A stretch of DNA of 64,000 nucleotides, taken from Chamaelirium japonicum (Eukaryota > Streptophyta > Magnoliopsida > Liliales > Melanthiaceae). The notes under the pieces are model-generated. The model made no database searches, was not told the origin of the DNA, and worked only from the letters and a program-made list of their open reading frames with translations. The position numbers were made by a program, and so were the translations under genes. Position 1 is the first letter of the stretch. Each line of letters starts with the position of its first letter. The DNA is taken from contig CANTAL010000126.1 of NCBI GenBank assembly GCA_947650365.1, positions 744,001-808,000 on the forward strand, written 5' to 3'. This document shows positions 13,195 through 25,485 of the stretch, piece by piece.

Positions 13195-14717
13195 ATGAAT
13201 GAATTAGAATGGATCGTGCGAATGAATTCGAATGGATCGCATGATCCATTCGAATAGAATGGATCGTATGAATGAATTAGAATGGATCGGGCAAATGAAT
13301 TAGAATGGATTGTAGGAATGAATTAGAATGGATCGTATGAATGAATTATAATGGATCGTATGAATGAATTAGAATGGATCGTGCGAATGAATTAGAACGG
13401 ATCGTATGAATGAATTAGAATGGATCGTACGAATGAATTAGAACGGATCCTACGAATGAATTAGAATGGATCGTGCGAATGAATTAGAATGGATCATACG
13501 AATGAATAAGAATGGATCGAACGAATGAATTAGAATGGATCGTACGAATGAATTAGAATGGATCAAATGAATGAATTAGAATGAATTAGAATGAAATAGA
13601 ATGGATCGTACGAATGAATTAGAATGGATTATACGAATGAATTAGAATAGATCGTACGAATGAATTAGAATGGATCGTACAAAGGAATTAGAATGGATCG
13701 TACGAATGAATTAGAATGGATATATTCGTGCAAATGAATTAGAATGGATCGTATGAATGTATTAGAATGGATCGTATGAGTGAATTAGAATGGATCATAC
13801 GAATGAATTAGAATGGATCGTATGAATGAATTAGAATGGATACATTCGTGTGAATGAATTAGAATGGATCGTATGAATGAATTAGAATAGATTTTGTGAA
13901 TGAATTAGAACTGATCGTACGAATGAATTAGAATGGATACATTCGTGCGAATGAATTAGAATGGATTGTATGAATGAATTAGAATGGATCATACGAATGA
14001 ATTAGAATGGATCGTATGAGTGAATTAGAATGGATACGAAGGAATTAGAATGGATCGTACGATGGAATTAGAATGGATCATACGAATGAAATAGAATAGA
14101 TTGTACGAAGGAATTAGAATGGATCGTACGAAGGAATTAGAATGGATCGTACGAATGAATTAGAATGGATATATTCGTGCAAATGAATTAGAATGGATCG
14201 TATGAATGAATTAGAATGGATCGTATGAGTGAATTAGAACGGATAGTACGAATGAAGTAGAATTAATCGTATAAATGAATTAGAATGGATACATTCGTGC
14301 GAATGAATTAGAATGGATCGTATGAATGAATTAGAATAGATTGTGCGAATGAATTAGAATGGATCGTACGAATGAATTAGAATGGATACATTCGTGCGAA
14401 TAAAATAGAATGGATTGTATGAATGAATTAGAATGGATCGTACGAATGAATTAGAATGGATCGTATGAATGAATTAGAACAGATTGCGCGAATGAATTAG
14501 AATGGATCGTACGAATGAATTAGAATGGATCGTACGAAGGAATTAGAATTGATCGTACGAATGAATTAGAATGCATCGTACGAATGAATTAGAATGGATC
14601 GTACGAAGGAATTAGAATGGATCATACGAATGAATTAGAATGGATCGTACGATTGAATTAGAATGGATCATACGAATGAGTAAGAATGGATCGTATGAAT
14701 GAATTAGATTGGATCGT
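13195..14717 (-). repeat. Satellite block 16 (-)
   Basis: It holds the micro-inversion hairpin (13226-13255), the reversed CAGTTC...CACAAAATC marker (13890-13913) and repeated TACGAAGG units. The 13.68-14.3 kb part matches 19.88-20.5 kb in block 22 at an offset of about 6.2 kb. It ends at GGATCGTACGATCC (14711-14724). Confidence 0.92.
13226..13255. repeat. Micro-inversion hairpin, copy 2
   Basis: Arms 13226-13238 and 13243-13255 pair exactly around GCAT. The units after it (GGGCAAATG, then ATTGTAGGAATG) parallel those after 5261, so this is a duplicated segment and not a second independent flip. Confidence 0.9.
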
Positions 14718-14740
14718 ACGATCCATTCTAATTCATTAGC
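14718..14740 (+). repeat. Satellite block 17 (+), one monomer
   Basis: A single '+' monomer between a GGATCGTACGATCC turn and an ATTAGCATGG turn. The arms 14728-14741 and 14749-14762 pair exactly around a 7-base loop. Confidence 0.88.
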
Positions 14741-15315
14741 ATGGATCGTGCTAATGAATTAGAATGGAATATACGAATAAATTAGAATGGATCGTAGAAT
14801 GGATCGTACGAATGAATTAGAATGAATTAGAATGGATCGTACGAATGAATTAGAATAGATCATAGGAATGAATTAGAAAGGATCTTGCAAATGAATTAGA
14901 ATGGATACATTCGTGCGAATGAATTAAAATGGATCGTGCGAATGAATTAGAATGGATCGTACGAATGAATTAGAATGGATATATTTGAACGAATAAATTA
15001 GAATGGATCATACGAATGAATTAGAATGGATCGTACGAATGAATTAGAATGGATAGTGCAAACGAATTAGAATCGATCGTACGAATGAATTAGAATGGAT
15101 CGTACGAATGAATTAGAATGGATCATACGAATGAGTAAGAATGGATCGTACAAATGAATTAGAATGGATCGTACGAATGAATTAGAATGGATCGTACGAA
15201 TAAATTAGAATGGATACATTCGTCCGAATGAATTAGAATGGATCATACGAATGAGTAAGAATGGATCGTACGAATGAAATAGAATAGATTGTACGAATGA
15301 ATTAGAATGGATCCT
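14741..15315 (-). repeat. Satellite block 18 (-)
   Basis: Contains truncated units (GGATCGTAGAATGG near 14791, and AATGAATTAGAATGAATTAG near 14815). It turns at GGATCCTAGTACGATCC near 15315. Confidence 0.9.
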
Positions 15316-15520
15316 AGTACGATCCATTCTAATTCATTCGTACGACCCATTCTAATTCATTCATACAATCCATTCTAATTCTTTCACACGATCCATTCTA
15401 ATTCGCTCGTACGATCCATTCTAATTCATTCATGCAATCCATTCTATTTTATTCGTACGATCCATTCTTACTCATTCGCACGATCCATTCTAATTCATTC
15501 ACACGAATGTATCCATTCGT
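15316..15520 (+). repeat. Satellite block 19 (+)
   Basis: About nine units with CTTTCACACG, TATTTT and TTACTC variants in the same order as the end of block 3. It ends on CATTCGTACGAATG (15514-15527). Confidence 0.92.
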
Positions 15521-16096
15521 ACGAATGAATTAGAATAGATTGTACGAATGAATTAGAATGGATCGTACGAATAAATTAGAATGGATCGTATGAAGGAATT
15601 AGAATGGATCTTACAAATGAATTAGAATGGATCGTACGAATGAATTAGAATGGATCGTACGAAGGAATTAGAATGGATCGTACGAATGAATTAGAATGGA
15701 TCGTGTGAAAGAATTAGAATGGATTGTATGAATGAATTAGAATAGATCATAGGAATGAATTAGAATGGATCGTACGAATGAATTAGAATGGATCGTACGA
15801 ATGAATTTGAATGGATCGTACGAATGAATTAGAATGGATACATTCGTGCGAATGAATTTGAATAGATCGTATGAATGAATTAGAATGGATCCTATGAATG
15901 AAATAGAATGGATCGTGCGAATGAATTAGAATGGATCGTACGAATGAATTAGAATGGATAGTGCTATTGAATTAGAATTGATCGAACGAATGAATTAGCA
16001 TGGATCGTGCTAATAAATTAGAATGGAACGTACGAATGAATTAGAATGGATCGTGTGAAAGAATTAGAATGGATTGTATGAATGAATTAGAATGAA
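15521..16096 (-). repeat. Satellite block 20 (-)
   Basis: It ends with the cassette GGATCC, CGTGC, TAGTGCTATTG, GAACG, TTAGCATGG, GTGTGAAAG, ATTGTATG, and GAATTC at 16094-16099. Confidence 0.92.
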
Positions 16097-19000
16097 TTCG
16101 TACGATCCATTCAAATTCATTCGCACGATCCATTCTAATTCATTCATACAATCCATTCTAATTCATTCGTACGATCCATTCTAATTCATTCGCACAAATG
16201 TATCCATTCTAATTCATTCGTACGATTCATTCTTACTCATTCGTATGATCCATTCTAATTCATTCGTACGATCCATTCTAATCCATTCGTACGATCCATT
16301 CTAATTCATTCGCATGAATGTAACCATTCTAATTCATTCATTTGATCCATTCTAATTCATTCGTACGATCCATTCTAATTCATTCGTCCGATCCATTCTA
16401 ATACATTCGCACGAACGTATCCATTCTAATTCATTCATACGACCCATTCTAATTCATTCGTACGGTCCATTCTAATTCATTCGTACAATCCATTCTATTT
16501 CATTCGTACGATCCATTCTATTTCATTCTAATTCTTTCACACGATCCATTCTAATCCATTCTAATTCTTTCAAACGATCCATTCTAATTCATTCGTACGT
16601 TCCATTCTAATTCATTAGCACGATCCATGCTAATTCATTCGCTGGATCAATTCTAATTCATTAGCACGATCCATTCTAATTCATTCGTACGATCCATTCT
16701 AATTCATTCGTACGATCCATTCTAATTCATTCGCACGATCCATTCTAATTCATTCATAGGATCCATTCTAATTCATTTATACGATCTATTCTAAATCTTT
16801 CGCATGAATGTATCAATTCTAATTCATTCGCACGAATGTATCCATTCTAATTCATTCGTACGATCCATTCTAATTCATTCATACGATCCATTCTAATTCA
16901 TTCGTACGATCCATTCTAATTCATTCATATGATCCATTCTAATTCTTTCGTACGATCCATTCTAATTCATTCATACGATCTATTCTAATTCATTCATACA
17001 ATCCATTCTAATTCTTTCACACGATCCATTCTAATTCATTCGTACGATCTATTCTTACTCATTGGTACGATCCATTCTAATTCATTCGCACGAATGTATC
17101 CATTCTAATTCATTCGTACGAATCCATTCTAATTCATTCGTACAATCTATTCTATTTCATTCGTACGATCCATTCTTACTCATTCGTATGATCCATTCTA
17201 ATTCATTCGGACGAATGTATCCATTCTAATTTATTCGTACGATCCATTCTAATTCATTCGTCCGATCCATTCTAATTCATTCGCACGAATGCATCCATTC
17301 TAATTCATTCGTACGATCCATTCTAATTCATTCGTACGATCCATTCTAATTCATTCGTAAGATCCATTCTAATTCACTCGTACGATCCATTCTAATTCAC
17401 TCATACGATCCATTCTAATACATTCAGACGATCCATTCTAATTCATTTGCACGAATATATCCATTCTAATTCATTCGTACGATCACGAATGTGTCCATTC
17501 TAGTTCATTCGTACGATCCATTCTAATTCATTCGTACGATACATTCTAATTCATTCATACGATCTATTCTAATTCATTCATACAATACATTCTAATTCTT
17601 TCACACGATCCATTCTAATTCATTCGTACGATTCATTCGTAGGATCCATTCTAATTCATTCGTACGATCCATTCTAATTCATTCGAACGAATGTATCCAT
17701 TCTAGTTCATTCGTACGATCCATTCTAATTCATTCATACAATCCATTCTAATTCATTTGCACGATCCATTCTAATTTATTCGTACGATCCATTCTAGTTC
17801 ATTCATACGATCCATTCTAATTCATTTGCACGAATATATCGATTCTAATTCATTCGTACGATCCATTCTAATTCCTTCGTACGATCCATTCTAATTCATT
17901 CATACGATCTATTCTAATTCATTCGTACGATCCATTCTAATTCATTCGTACGATCCATTCTAATTCATTCGTACAATCCATTCTAATTCCTTCGTACGAT
18001 TCATTCTAATTCATTCGCACGAATATATCCATTCTAATTCATTCGTACGATCCATTCTAATTCATTCATACGATCTATTCTAATTCATTCATATAATCCA
18101 TTCTAATTCTTTCACACGATCCATTCTAATTCATTCGTATGATCCATTCTAATTCATTCGTACGATCCATTCTAATTCATTTGTACGATCCATTCTAATT
18201 CATTCGTACAATCCTTTCTATTTCTAATCCATTCTAATTCTTTCACAAAATCTATTCATTCGTACGATCCATTCTATTCATTCGTACGATCCATTCTTAC
18301 TCATTGGTACGATCCATTCTAATTTATTCGCATGAATGTAACCATTCTAATTCATTCATTTGACCCATTCTAATTCATTCGTACGATCCATTCTAATTCA
18401 TTCGTCCGATCCATTCTAATTCATTCGCACGATCTGTTCTTATTCATTCGCACAATCCATTCTAATTCATTCGCACGAATATATCCATTCTAATTCATTC
18501 GTACGATCCATTCTAATTCATTCGTATGATCCATTCTAATTAATTCGTATGATCCATTCTAATTCATCCGGACGATCCATTCTAATTCATTTGTACGATC
18601 CATTCTAATTCATTCGTACGATCCATTCTAATCCATTCTAGTTCTTTCGTACGATCCATTCTAATTCCTTCGTACGATCCATTCTAATTCATTCGCACGA
18701 TCCATTCTAATTCATTCGTACGATCCATTCTAATTCATTCGTATGTTCCATTCTAATTCATGAGCACGATCCATGCTAATTCATTCGTTCGATCAATTCT
18801 AATTCATTAGCACGATCCATTCTAATTCATTCGTATGATCCATTCTAATTCATTCGCACGATCCATTCTATTTCATTCTAATTCATTTGCACGAATATAT
18901 CCATTCTAATTCATTCGTACGATCCATTCTAATTCCTTCGTACGATCCATTCTATTTCATTCGTACGATCTATTCTAATTCATTCGTCCGATCCATTCTA

Positions 19001-19370
19001 ATTCATTCGCACGAATGTATCCATTCTAATTCATTCGTATGATCCATTCTAATTCATTCGTATGATCCATTCTAATTCATTCATACAATCCATTCTAATT
19101 CATTCGCACGAATGTATCCATTCTAATTAATTCGTACGATCCATTCTAATTCATTCGTATGATCTATTCTTATTCATTCGCACGATCCAGTCTAATTGTT
19201 TCGCACGATCCATTCTAATTCATTCGCACGAATGTATCCATTCTAATTCATTCGTCCGATCCATTCTAATTCATTAATATGATCCATTCTAATTCATTCG
19301 TACGATCCATTCTAATTCATATGCACAAAGGTATCCATTCTAATTCATTCGTACGATCCATTCTAATTCA
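16097..19370 (+). repeat. Satellite block 21 (+), 3.3 kb
   Basis: One of the longest single-orientation stretches. Rare markers are CATTGGTACG at 17060 and 18302, and CATATGCACAAAGGTATCC at 19318-19336. Fused or shortened units occur at 16510 (TATTTCATTCTAATTC), 17480 (CGATCACGAATG), 18230 and 18880. It ends at TTCAGGATCG. Confidence 0.93.
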
Positions 19371-21137
19371 GGATCGTACGAATGAATTAGAATGGATACA
19401 TTCGTGCGAATGAATTAGAATTGATCGTATGAATGAATTAGAATGGATCGTGCGAATGAATTAGAATGGATCGTACGAATGAATTAGAATGGATCGTACG
19501 AATGAACTAGAATGGATACATTAGTGCGAATGAATTAGAATGGATCGTATGAATGAATTAGAATGGATCGTACGAATGAATTAGAATGGATCTTACGAAT
19601 GAATTAGAATGGTTCGTACGAATGAATTAGAATGGATCGTACAAATAAATTAGAATGGATACATTCGTGCGAATGAATTAGAATGGATCGGACGAATGAA
19701 TTAGAATTGATCGTACGAATGAATTAGAATGCATCAAATGAATGAATTAGAATGGATCGTACGAATGAATTAGAATGGATCGTACGAATGAATTAGAATG
19801 GATACATTCGTACGAATGAATTAGAATGGATCGGACGAATGAATTAGAATAGATCATACGAATGAATTAGAATGGATCGTACGAAGGAATTAGAATGGAT
19901 CGTACGAATGAATTAGAATGGATATATTCGTGCAAATGAATTAGAATAGATCGTATGAATGTATTAGAATGGATCGTATGAGTGAATTAGAATGGATCGT
20001 ACGAATGAATTAGAATGGATCGTATGAATGAATTAGAATGGATACATTCGTGTGAATGAATTAGAATGGATCGTATGAATGAATTAGAATAGATTTTGTG
20101 AATGAATTAGAACTGATCGTACGAATGAATAAGAATGGATACATTCGTGCGAATGAATTAGAATGGATTGTATGAATGAATTAGAATGGATCGTACGAAT
20201 GAATTAGAATGGATCGTATGAGTGAATTAGAATGGATACGAAGGAATTAGAATGGATCGTACGAAGGAATTAGAATGGATCATATGAATGAAATAGAATG
20301 GACCGTACGAAGGAATTAGAATGGATCGTACGAAGGAATTAGAATGGATCGTACGAAGGAATTAGAATAGATCGTACAAATGAATTAGAATGGATATATT
20401 CGTGCAAATGAATTAGAATGGATCGTATGAATGAATTAGAATGGATCGTATGAGTGAATTAGAACGGATAGTACGAATGAAGTAGAATGGATCGTATGAA
20501 TGAATTAGAATGGATACATTCGTGCGAATGAATTAGAATGGATCGTACGAATGAATTAGAATGGATCGTACGAATGAATTAGAATGGATCTTACGAATGA
20601 ATTAGAATGGATCGTACGACTGAATTAGAATGGATCGTACAAATGAATTAGAATGGATACATTCGTGCGAATGAATTAGAATGGATCGGACGAATGAATT
20701 AGAATGGATCGTACGAATAAATTAGAATGGATCAAATGAATGAATTAGAATGGTTACATTCATGCGAATGAATTAGAATGGATCGTACGAATGGATTAGA
20801 ATGGATTGTACGAATGGATTAGAATGGATACATTCGAGCGAATGAATTAGAATGGATCGTACGAATGAATTAGAATGGATCGAACGAATGGATTAGAATG
20901 GATCATACGAATGGATTAGAATGGATACCTTTGTGCATATGAATTAGAATGGATCGTACGAATGAATTAGAATGGATCGTACGAATGAATTAGAATGGAT
21001 CGTGCTAATGAATTAGAATTGATCGAATGAATGAATTAGCATGGATCGTGATAATGAATTAGAATGGAACGTACGAATGAATTAGAATGGATCGTGTGAA
21101 AGAATTAGAATGGATCGTATGAATGAATTAGAATGAA
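19371..21137 (-). repeat. Satellite block 22 (-)
   Basis: It carries the reversed CAGTTC marker (20092-20115) and the reversed CATATGCACAAAGG marker (20923-20941). The 19.5-19.74 kb part parallels 23.93-24.17 kb. It ends at GAATTC 21135-21140. Confidence 0.93.
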
Positions 21138-21314
21138 TTCGTACGATCCATTCGAATTCATTCGCACGATCCATTCTAATTCATTCATACGATCCATTCT
21201 AATTCATTCATATAATCCATTCTAATTCATTCATACGATCTATTCTAATTCTTTCGCACGAATGTATCCATTCTAATTCATTCGCACGAATGTATCCATT
21301 CTAATTCATTCGTA
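21138..21314 (+). repeat. Satellite block 23 (+), 177 bp
   Basis: Two 28-bp units lie next to each other after a CTTTCG unit (21251-21310), the mirror order of the cassette that precedes GAATTC switches. It turns at CGTATGAGTG. Confidence 0.91.
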
Positions 21315-21752
21315 TGAGTGAATTAGAATGGATACGAAGGAATTAGAATGGATCGTACGAATGAATTAGAATAGCTCATACGAATGAATTAGAATGAATC
21401 GTATGAATGAATTAGAATGGTTACATTCATGCGAATGAATTAGAATAGATCGTACGAATGAATTAGAATGGATCGTATGAATAAATTAGAATGGATCGTG
21501 GGATTGAATTAAAATGGATCGTACGAATGAATTAGATTGGATCCACCGAATGAGTTATAGTGGATCATACGAATGAATTAGAATGGATTGTACGAATGAA
21601 TTAGAATGGATTGTGCGAATGAATTAGAATGGATCGTATGAATGAATAAGAATGGATCGTACGAATGAATTAGAATGGATCGTGCGAATGAATTAGCATG
21701 AATCGTATGAATGTATTAGAATGGATCGTACGAATGAATTAGAACGAATCGT
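21315..21752 (-). repeat. Satellite block 24 (-)
   Basis: It contains the distinctive units GAATAGCTCATACG (21371), CGTGGGATTG (21508) and ATCCACCGAATG (21541), which recur in block 30. It ends at AATCGTACGATCC. Confidence 0.92.
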
Positions 21753-22158
21753 ACGATCCATTCTAATTCATTCGTACGATCCATTCTAATTCATTCGTAC
21801 GATCCATTCTAATTCATTCGCACGAATGTATCCATTCTAGTTTATTCGTACGATCCATTCTAGTTCATTCGTATGATCCATTCTAATTCATTCGTACGAT
21901 CCATTCTAATTCATTCGTATGATCCATTCTAATTAATTCGTATGATCCATTCTAATTCATTCGTACGATCCATTCTAATTCATTCATACAATCCATTCTA
22001 ATTCATTCGCACGAATGTATCCATTCTAATTATTTCGTACGATCCATTCTAATTCATTTGTATGATCCATTCTTATTCATTCGCACGATCCAGTCTAATG
22101 GATTCGCACGATCCATTCTAATTCATTTGCACGAATGTATCCATTCTAATTCATACGA
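21753..22158 (+). repeat. Satellite block 25 (+)
   Basis: It includes TAATTAATTC units, CTTATTC and CCAGTCTAATGG (22090). It ends on CGATCG (22156-22161), where F units meet GTGTGAATG. Confidence 0.92.
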
Positions 22159-22310
22159 TCGTGTGAATGAATTAGAATGGTTACATTCATGCGAATGAAT
22201 TAGAATGGATCGTACGAATGGATTAGAATGGATCGTACGAATGGATTAGAATGGATACATTCGTGCGAATGAATTAGAATGGATTGTATGAATGAATTAG
22301 AATGGATCGT
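22159..22310 (-). repeat. Satellite block 26 (-), 152 bp
   Basis: About six units with a GGTTACATTCATGCG 28-bp form and TGGATTAG units. It ends in the 20-bp perfect palindrome centred at 22310/22311. Confidence 0.92.
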
Positions 22311-22460
22311 ACGATCCATTCGAATTCATTCGTACGATCCATTCTAATTCATTCGTATGATCCATTCTAATTCATTCGTACGAATGTATCCATTCTAATT
22401 CATTTGCACGATCCATTCTAATTCATTCCTATGATCTATTCTAATTCATTAGCACGATCC
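22311..22460 (+). repeat. Satellite block 27 (+), 150 bp
   Basis: About six units ending with TTAGCACGATCCATGCTAAT. The arms 22441-22454 and 22462-22475 pair exactly around a 7-base loop. Confidence 0.91.
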
Positions 22461-22596
22461 ATGCTAATGAATTAGAATTGATCGAACGAATGAATTAGCA
22501 TGGATCGTGCTAATGAATTAGAATGGAACGTACGAATGAATTTGAATGGATCGTGTGAAAGAATTAGAATGGATTGTATGAATGAATTAGAATGAA
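22461..22596 (-). repeat. Satellite block 28 (-), 136 bp
   Basis: It consists of little more than the pre-switch cassette: GAACG, TTAGCATGG, CGTGCTAATG, GTGTGAAAG, ATTGTATG. It ends at GAATTC 22594-22599. Confidence 0.92.
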
Positions 22597-23848
22597 TTCG
22601 TACGATCCATTCGAATTCATTCGCACGATCCATTCTAATTCATTCATACGATCCATTCTAATTCATTCATACAATCCATTCTAATTCATTCATACGATCT
22701 ATTCTAATTCTTTCGCACGAATATATCCATTCTAATTCATTCGCACGAATGTATCTATTCTAATTCATTCGTACGATCCATTCTAATTCATTCGCATGAT
22801 CCATTCTAATTCATTCGTAGGATCAATTCTAATTCATTCGCACGAATGTATCCATTCTAATTCATTCGTACGATCCATTCTAATTCATTCATAGGATCCA
22901 TTCTAATTCATTCATACAATCCATTCTAATTCATTCGCACGAATGTATCCATTCTAATTCATTCGTACGATCAGTTCTAATTCATTCACAAAATCTATTC
23001 TAATTTATTCATACAATCCATTCTAATTCATTCGCACGAATGTATCCATTCTAATTCATTCATACGATCCATTCTAATTCATTCGTACGATCCATTCTAA
23101 TTCACTCATACGATCCATTCTAATACATTCATACGATCCATTCTAATTCATTTGCAAGAATATATCCATTCTAATTCATTCGTACGATCCATTCTAATTC
23201 CTTCGTACGATCCATTCTAATTCATTCGTACGATCTATTCTATTTCATTCGTACGATCCATTCTTACTCATTCATACGATCCATTCTAATTCATTCGTCC
23301 GATCCATTCTAATTCATTCGCATGAATGTATCCATTCTAATTCATTCGTACGATCCATTCTAATTCATTCACACGATCCATTCTAATTCATTCGTACGAT
23401 CCATTCTAATTTTTTCACACGATCCATTCTAATTCATTCGTACGATCCATTCTAATTCATTCGCACGATCCATTCTAATTCATTCGTACGATTCATTCTA
23501 ATTCATTCATACGATCCATTCTAATTCATTCGTACGATCCATTCTAATTCATTCGCACAAATGTATCCATTCTAATTCATTCGCACAAATGTATCCATTC
23601 TAATTCATTCATACGATCCATTCTAATTCATTCGTACGATCCATTCTAATTCATTCACATGAATGTAACCATTCTAATTCATTCATTTGATCCATTCTAA
23701 TTCATTCGTACGATCCATTCTAATTCATTCGTCCGATCCATTCTAATTCATTCGCACGAATGTATCCATTCTAAACCATTCATACGATCCATTCTAATTT
23801 ATTCGTACGATCCATTCTAATTCATTCGTAAGATCCATTCTAATTCAT
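22597..23848 (+). repeat. Satellite block 29 (+)
   Basis: It carries the CAGTTC...CACAAAATC marker at 22972. Two 28-bp units sit adjacent near 23553-23600. It turns at TTCATGCGAATG near 23848. Confidence 0.93.
22972..22995 (+). repeat. Marker monomer CAGTTC...CACAAAATC (representative of 15 copies)
   Basis: A double-variant unit that is rare enough to trace modules. '+' copies start at 22972, 26313, 27244, 30992, 41787, 42850, 53836, 57873 and 59838. '-' copies are 13890-13913, 20092-20115, 43499-43522, 52971-52994, 54249-54272 and 63868-63891. In both orientations most copies are flanked by 28-bp units and CATACAATCC units in mirror order. Confidence 0.92.
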
Positions 23849-24771
23849 GCGAATGAATTAGAATGGATCGTGCGAATGAATTAGAATGGATCGTACGAAT
23901 GAATTAGAATGGATCGTACGAATGAACTAGAATGGATACATTCATGCGAATGAATTAGAATGGATCGTATGAATGAATTAGAATGGATCGTACGAATGAA
24001 TTAGAATGGATCTTACGAATGAATTAGAATGGATCGTACGAATGAATTAGAATGGATCGTACGAATGAATTAGAATGGATACATTCGTGCGAATGAATTA
24101 GAATGGATCGGACGAATGAATTAGAATGGATCGTACGAATGAATTAGAATGGATCAAATGAATGAATTAGAATGGATCGTACGAATGAATTAGAATGGAT
24201 ATATTCGTGCGAATGAATTAGAATGGATATATTCGTGCGAATGAATTAGAATGGATCATACGAATGAATTAGACTGGATCGTACGAATGAATTTGAATGG
24301 ATACATTTGTGCGAATGAATCTAAATGGATTGTATGAATGAATTACAATGGATTGTATGAATGAATTAGAATGGATCGTACGAATGAATTAGAATAGCTC
24401 ATACGAATGAATTAGAATGAATCGTATGAATGAATTAGAATGGTTACATTCGTGTGAATGAATTAGAATAGATCGTACGAATGAATTAGAATGGATCGTA
24501 CGAATAAATTAGAATGGATCGTGGGATTGAATTAGAATGGATCGTACGAATGAATTAGAATGGATCCACCGAATGAGTTAGAATGGATCATACGAATGAA
24601 TTAGAATGGATTGTACGAATGAATTAGAATGGATTGTGCGAATGAATTAGAATGGATCGTATGAATGAATAAGAATGGATCGTACGAATGAATTAGAATG
24701 GATCGTACGAATGAATTAGCATGAATCGTACGAATGTATTAGAATGGATCGTACGAATGAATTAGAATGAA
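23849..24771 (-). repeat. Satellite block 30 (-)
   Basis: It holds the AGCTC, GGGATTG and ATCCACCG variants shared with block 24, and adjacent 28-bp units near 24200-24240. It turns at GAATGAACCATACG. Confidence 0.92.
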
Positions 24772-25158
24772 CCATACGATCCATTCTAATTCATTCGTAC
24801 GATCCATTCGAATTCATTCGCACGAATGTATCCATTCTAGTTCATTCGTACGATCCATTCTAGTTCATTCGTACGATCCATTCTAATTCATTCGTACGAT
24901 CCATTCTAATTCATTCGTATGATCCATTCTAATTAATTCGTATGATCCATTCTAATTCATTCGTACGATCCATTCTAATTCATTCATACAATCCATTCTA
25001 ATTTATTCGCACGAATGTATCCATTCTAATTAATTCGTACGATCCATTCTAATTCATTCGTATGATCCATTCTTATTCATTCGCACGATCCAGTCTAACG
25101 GATTCGCACGATCCATTCTAATTCATACGCACGAATGTATCCATTCTAATTCGTACGA
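24772..25158 (+). repeat. Satellite block 31 (+)
   Basis: Counterpart of block 25, with CCAGTCTAACGG at 25090. It ends on CGATCG (25156-25161). Confidence 0.92.
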
Positions 25159-25310
25159 TCGTGTGAATGAATTAGAATGGTTATATTCATGCGAATGAAT
25201 TAGAATGGATCGTACGAATGGATTAGAATGGATCGTACGAATGGATTAGAATGGATACATTCGTGCGAATGAATTAGAATGGATTGTATGAATGAATTAG
25301 AATGGATCGT
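25159..25310 (-). repeat. Satellite block 32 (-), 152 bp
   Basis: Counterpart of block 26 and the same length. The lines at 22201 and 25201 are identical. Confidence 0.92.
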
Positions 25311-25460
25311 ACGATCCATTCCAATTCATTCGTACGATCCATTCTAATTCATTCATATGATCCATTCTAATTCATTCGTACGAATGTATCCATTCTAATT
25401 CATTTGCACGATCCATTCTAATTCATTCCAATTATCCATTCTAATTCATTAGCACGATCC
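25311..25460 (+). repeat. Satellite block 33 (+), 150 bp
   Basis: Counterpart of block 27. It ends in the same TTAGCACGATCCATGCTAAT foldback. Confidence 0.91.
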
Positions 25461-25485
25461 ATGCTAATGAATTAGAATGGATCGT
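25461..25485 (-). repeat. Satellite block 34 (-), one monomer
   Basis: A single reversed unit, GCTAATGAATTAGAATGG, before '+' units resume at CGTACAATCC. Here copy B of the 3.0-kb pair departs from copy A. Confidence 0.88.

Larger units (their letters stand above)
21361..22475. repeat. Segmental duplication copy A (partner about 3.0 kb downstream)
   Basis: This stretch matches 24.39-25.47 kb in the same orientation and with the same order of four orientation switches. The offset is 3,023 bp at AGCTCATACG (21373 against 24396) and exactly 3,000 bp across 21840-22320. Lines 21901 and 24901 are identical over 60 bp, and most others differ by one to three bases. The AGCTC, GGGATTG, ATCCACCG and CCAGTCTAA variants mark both copies. 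Confidence 0.9.
24391..25475. repeat. Segmental duplication copy B (partner about 3.0 kb upstream)
   Basis: This is the second copy of 21.36-22.47 kb. The CGATCG switch (25156-25161) and the GGATCGTACGATCC switch (centre 25310/25311) both lie exactly 3,000 bp from their partners. It differs on the right: after one reversed monomer this copy returns to '+' units at 25486, whereas copy A runs into a GAATTC switch. Confidence 0.9.
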
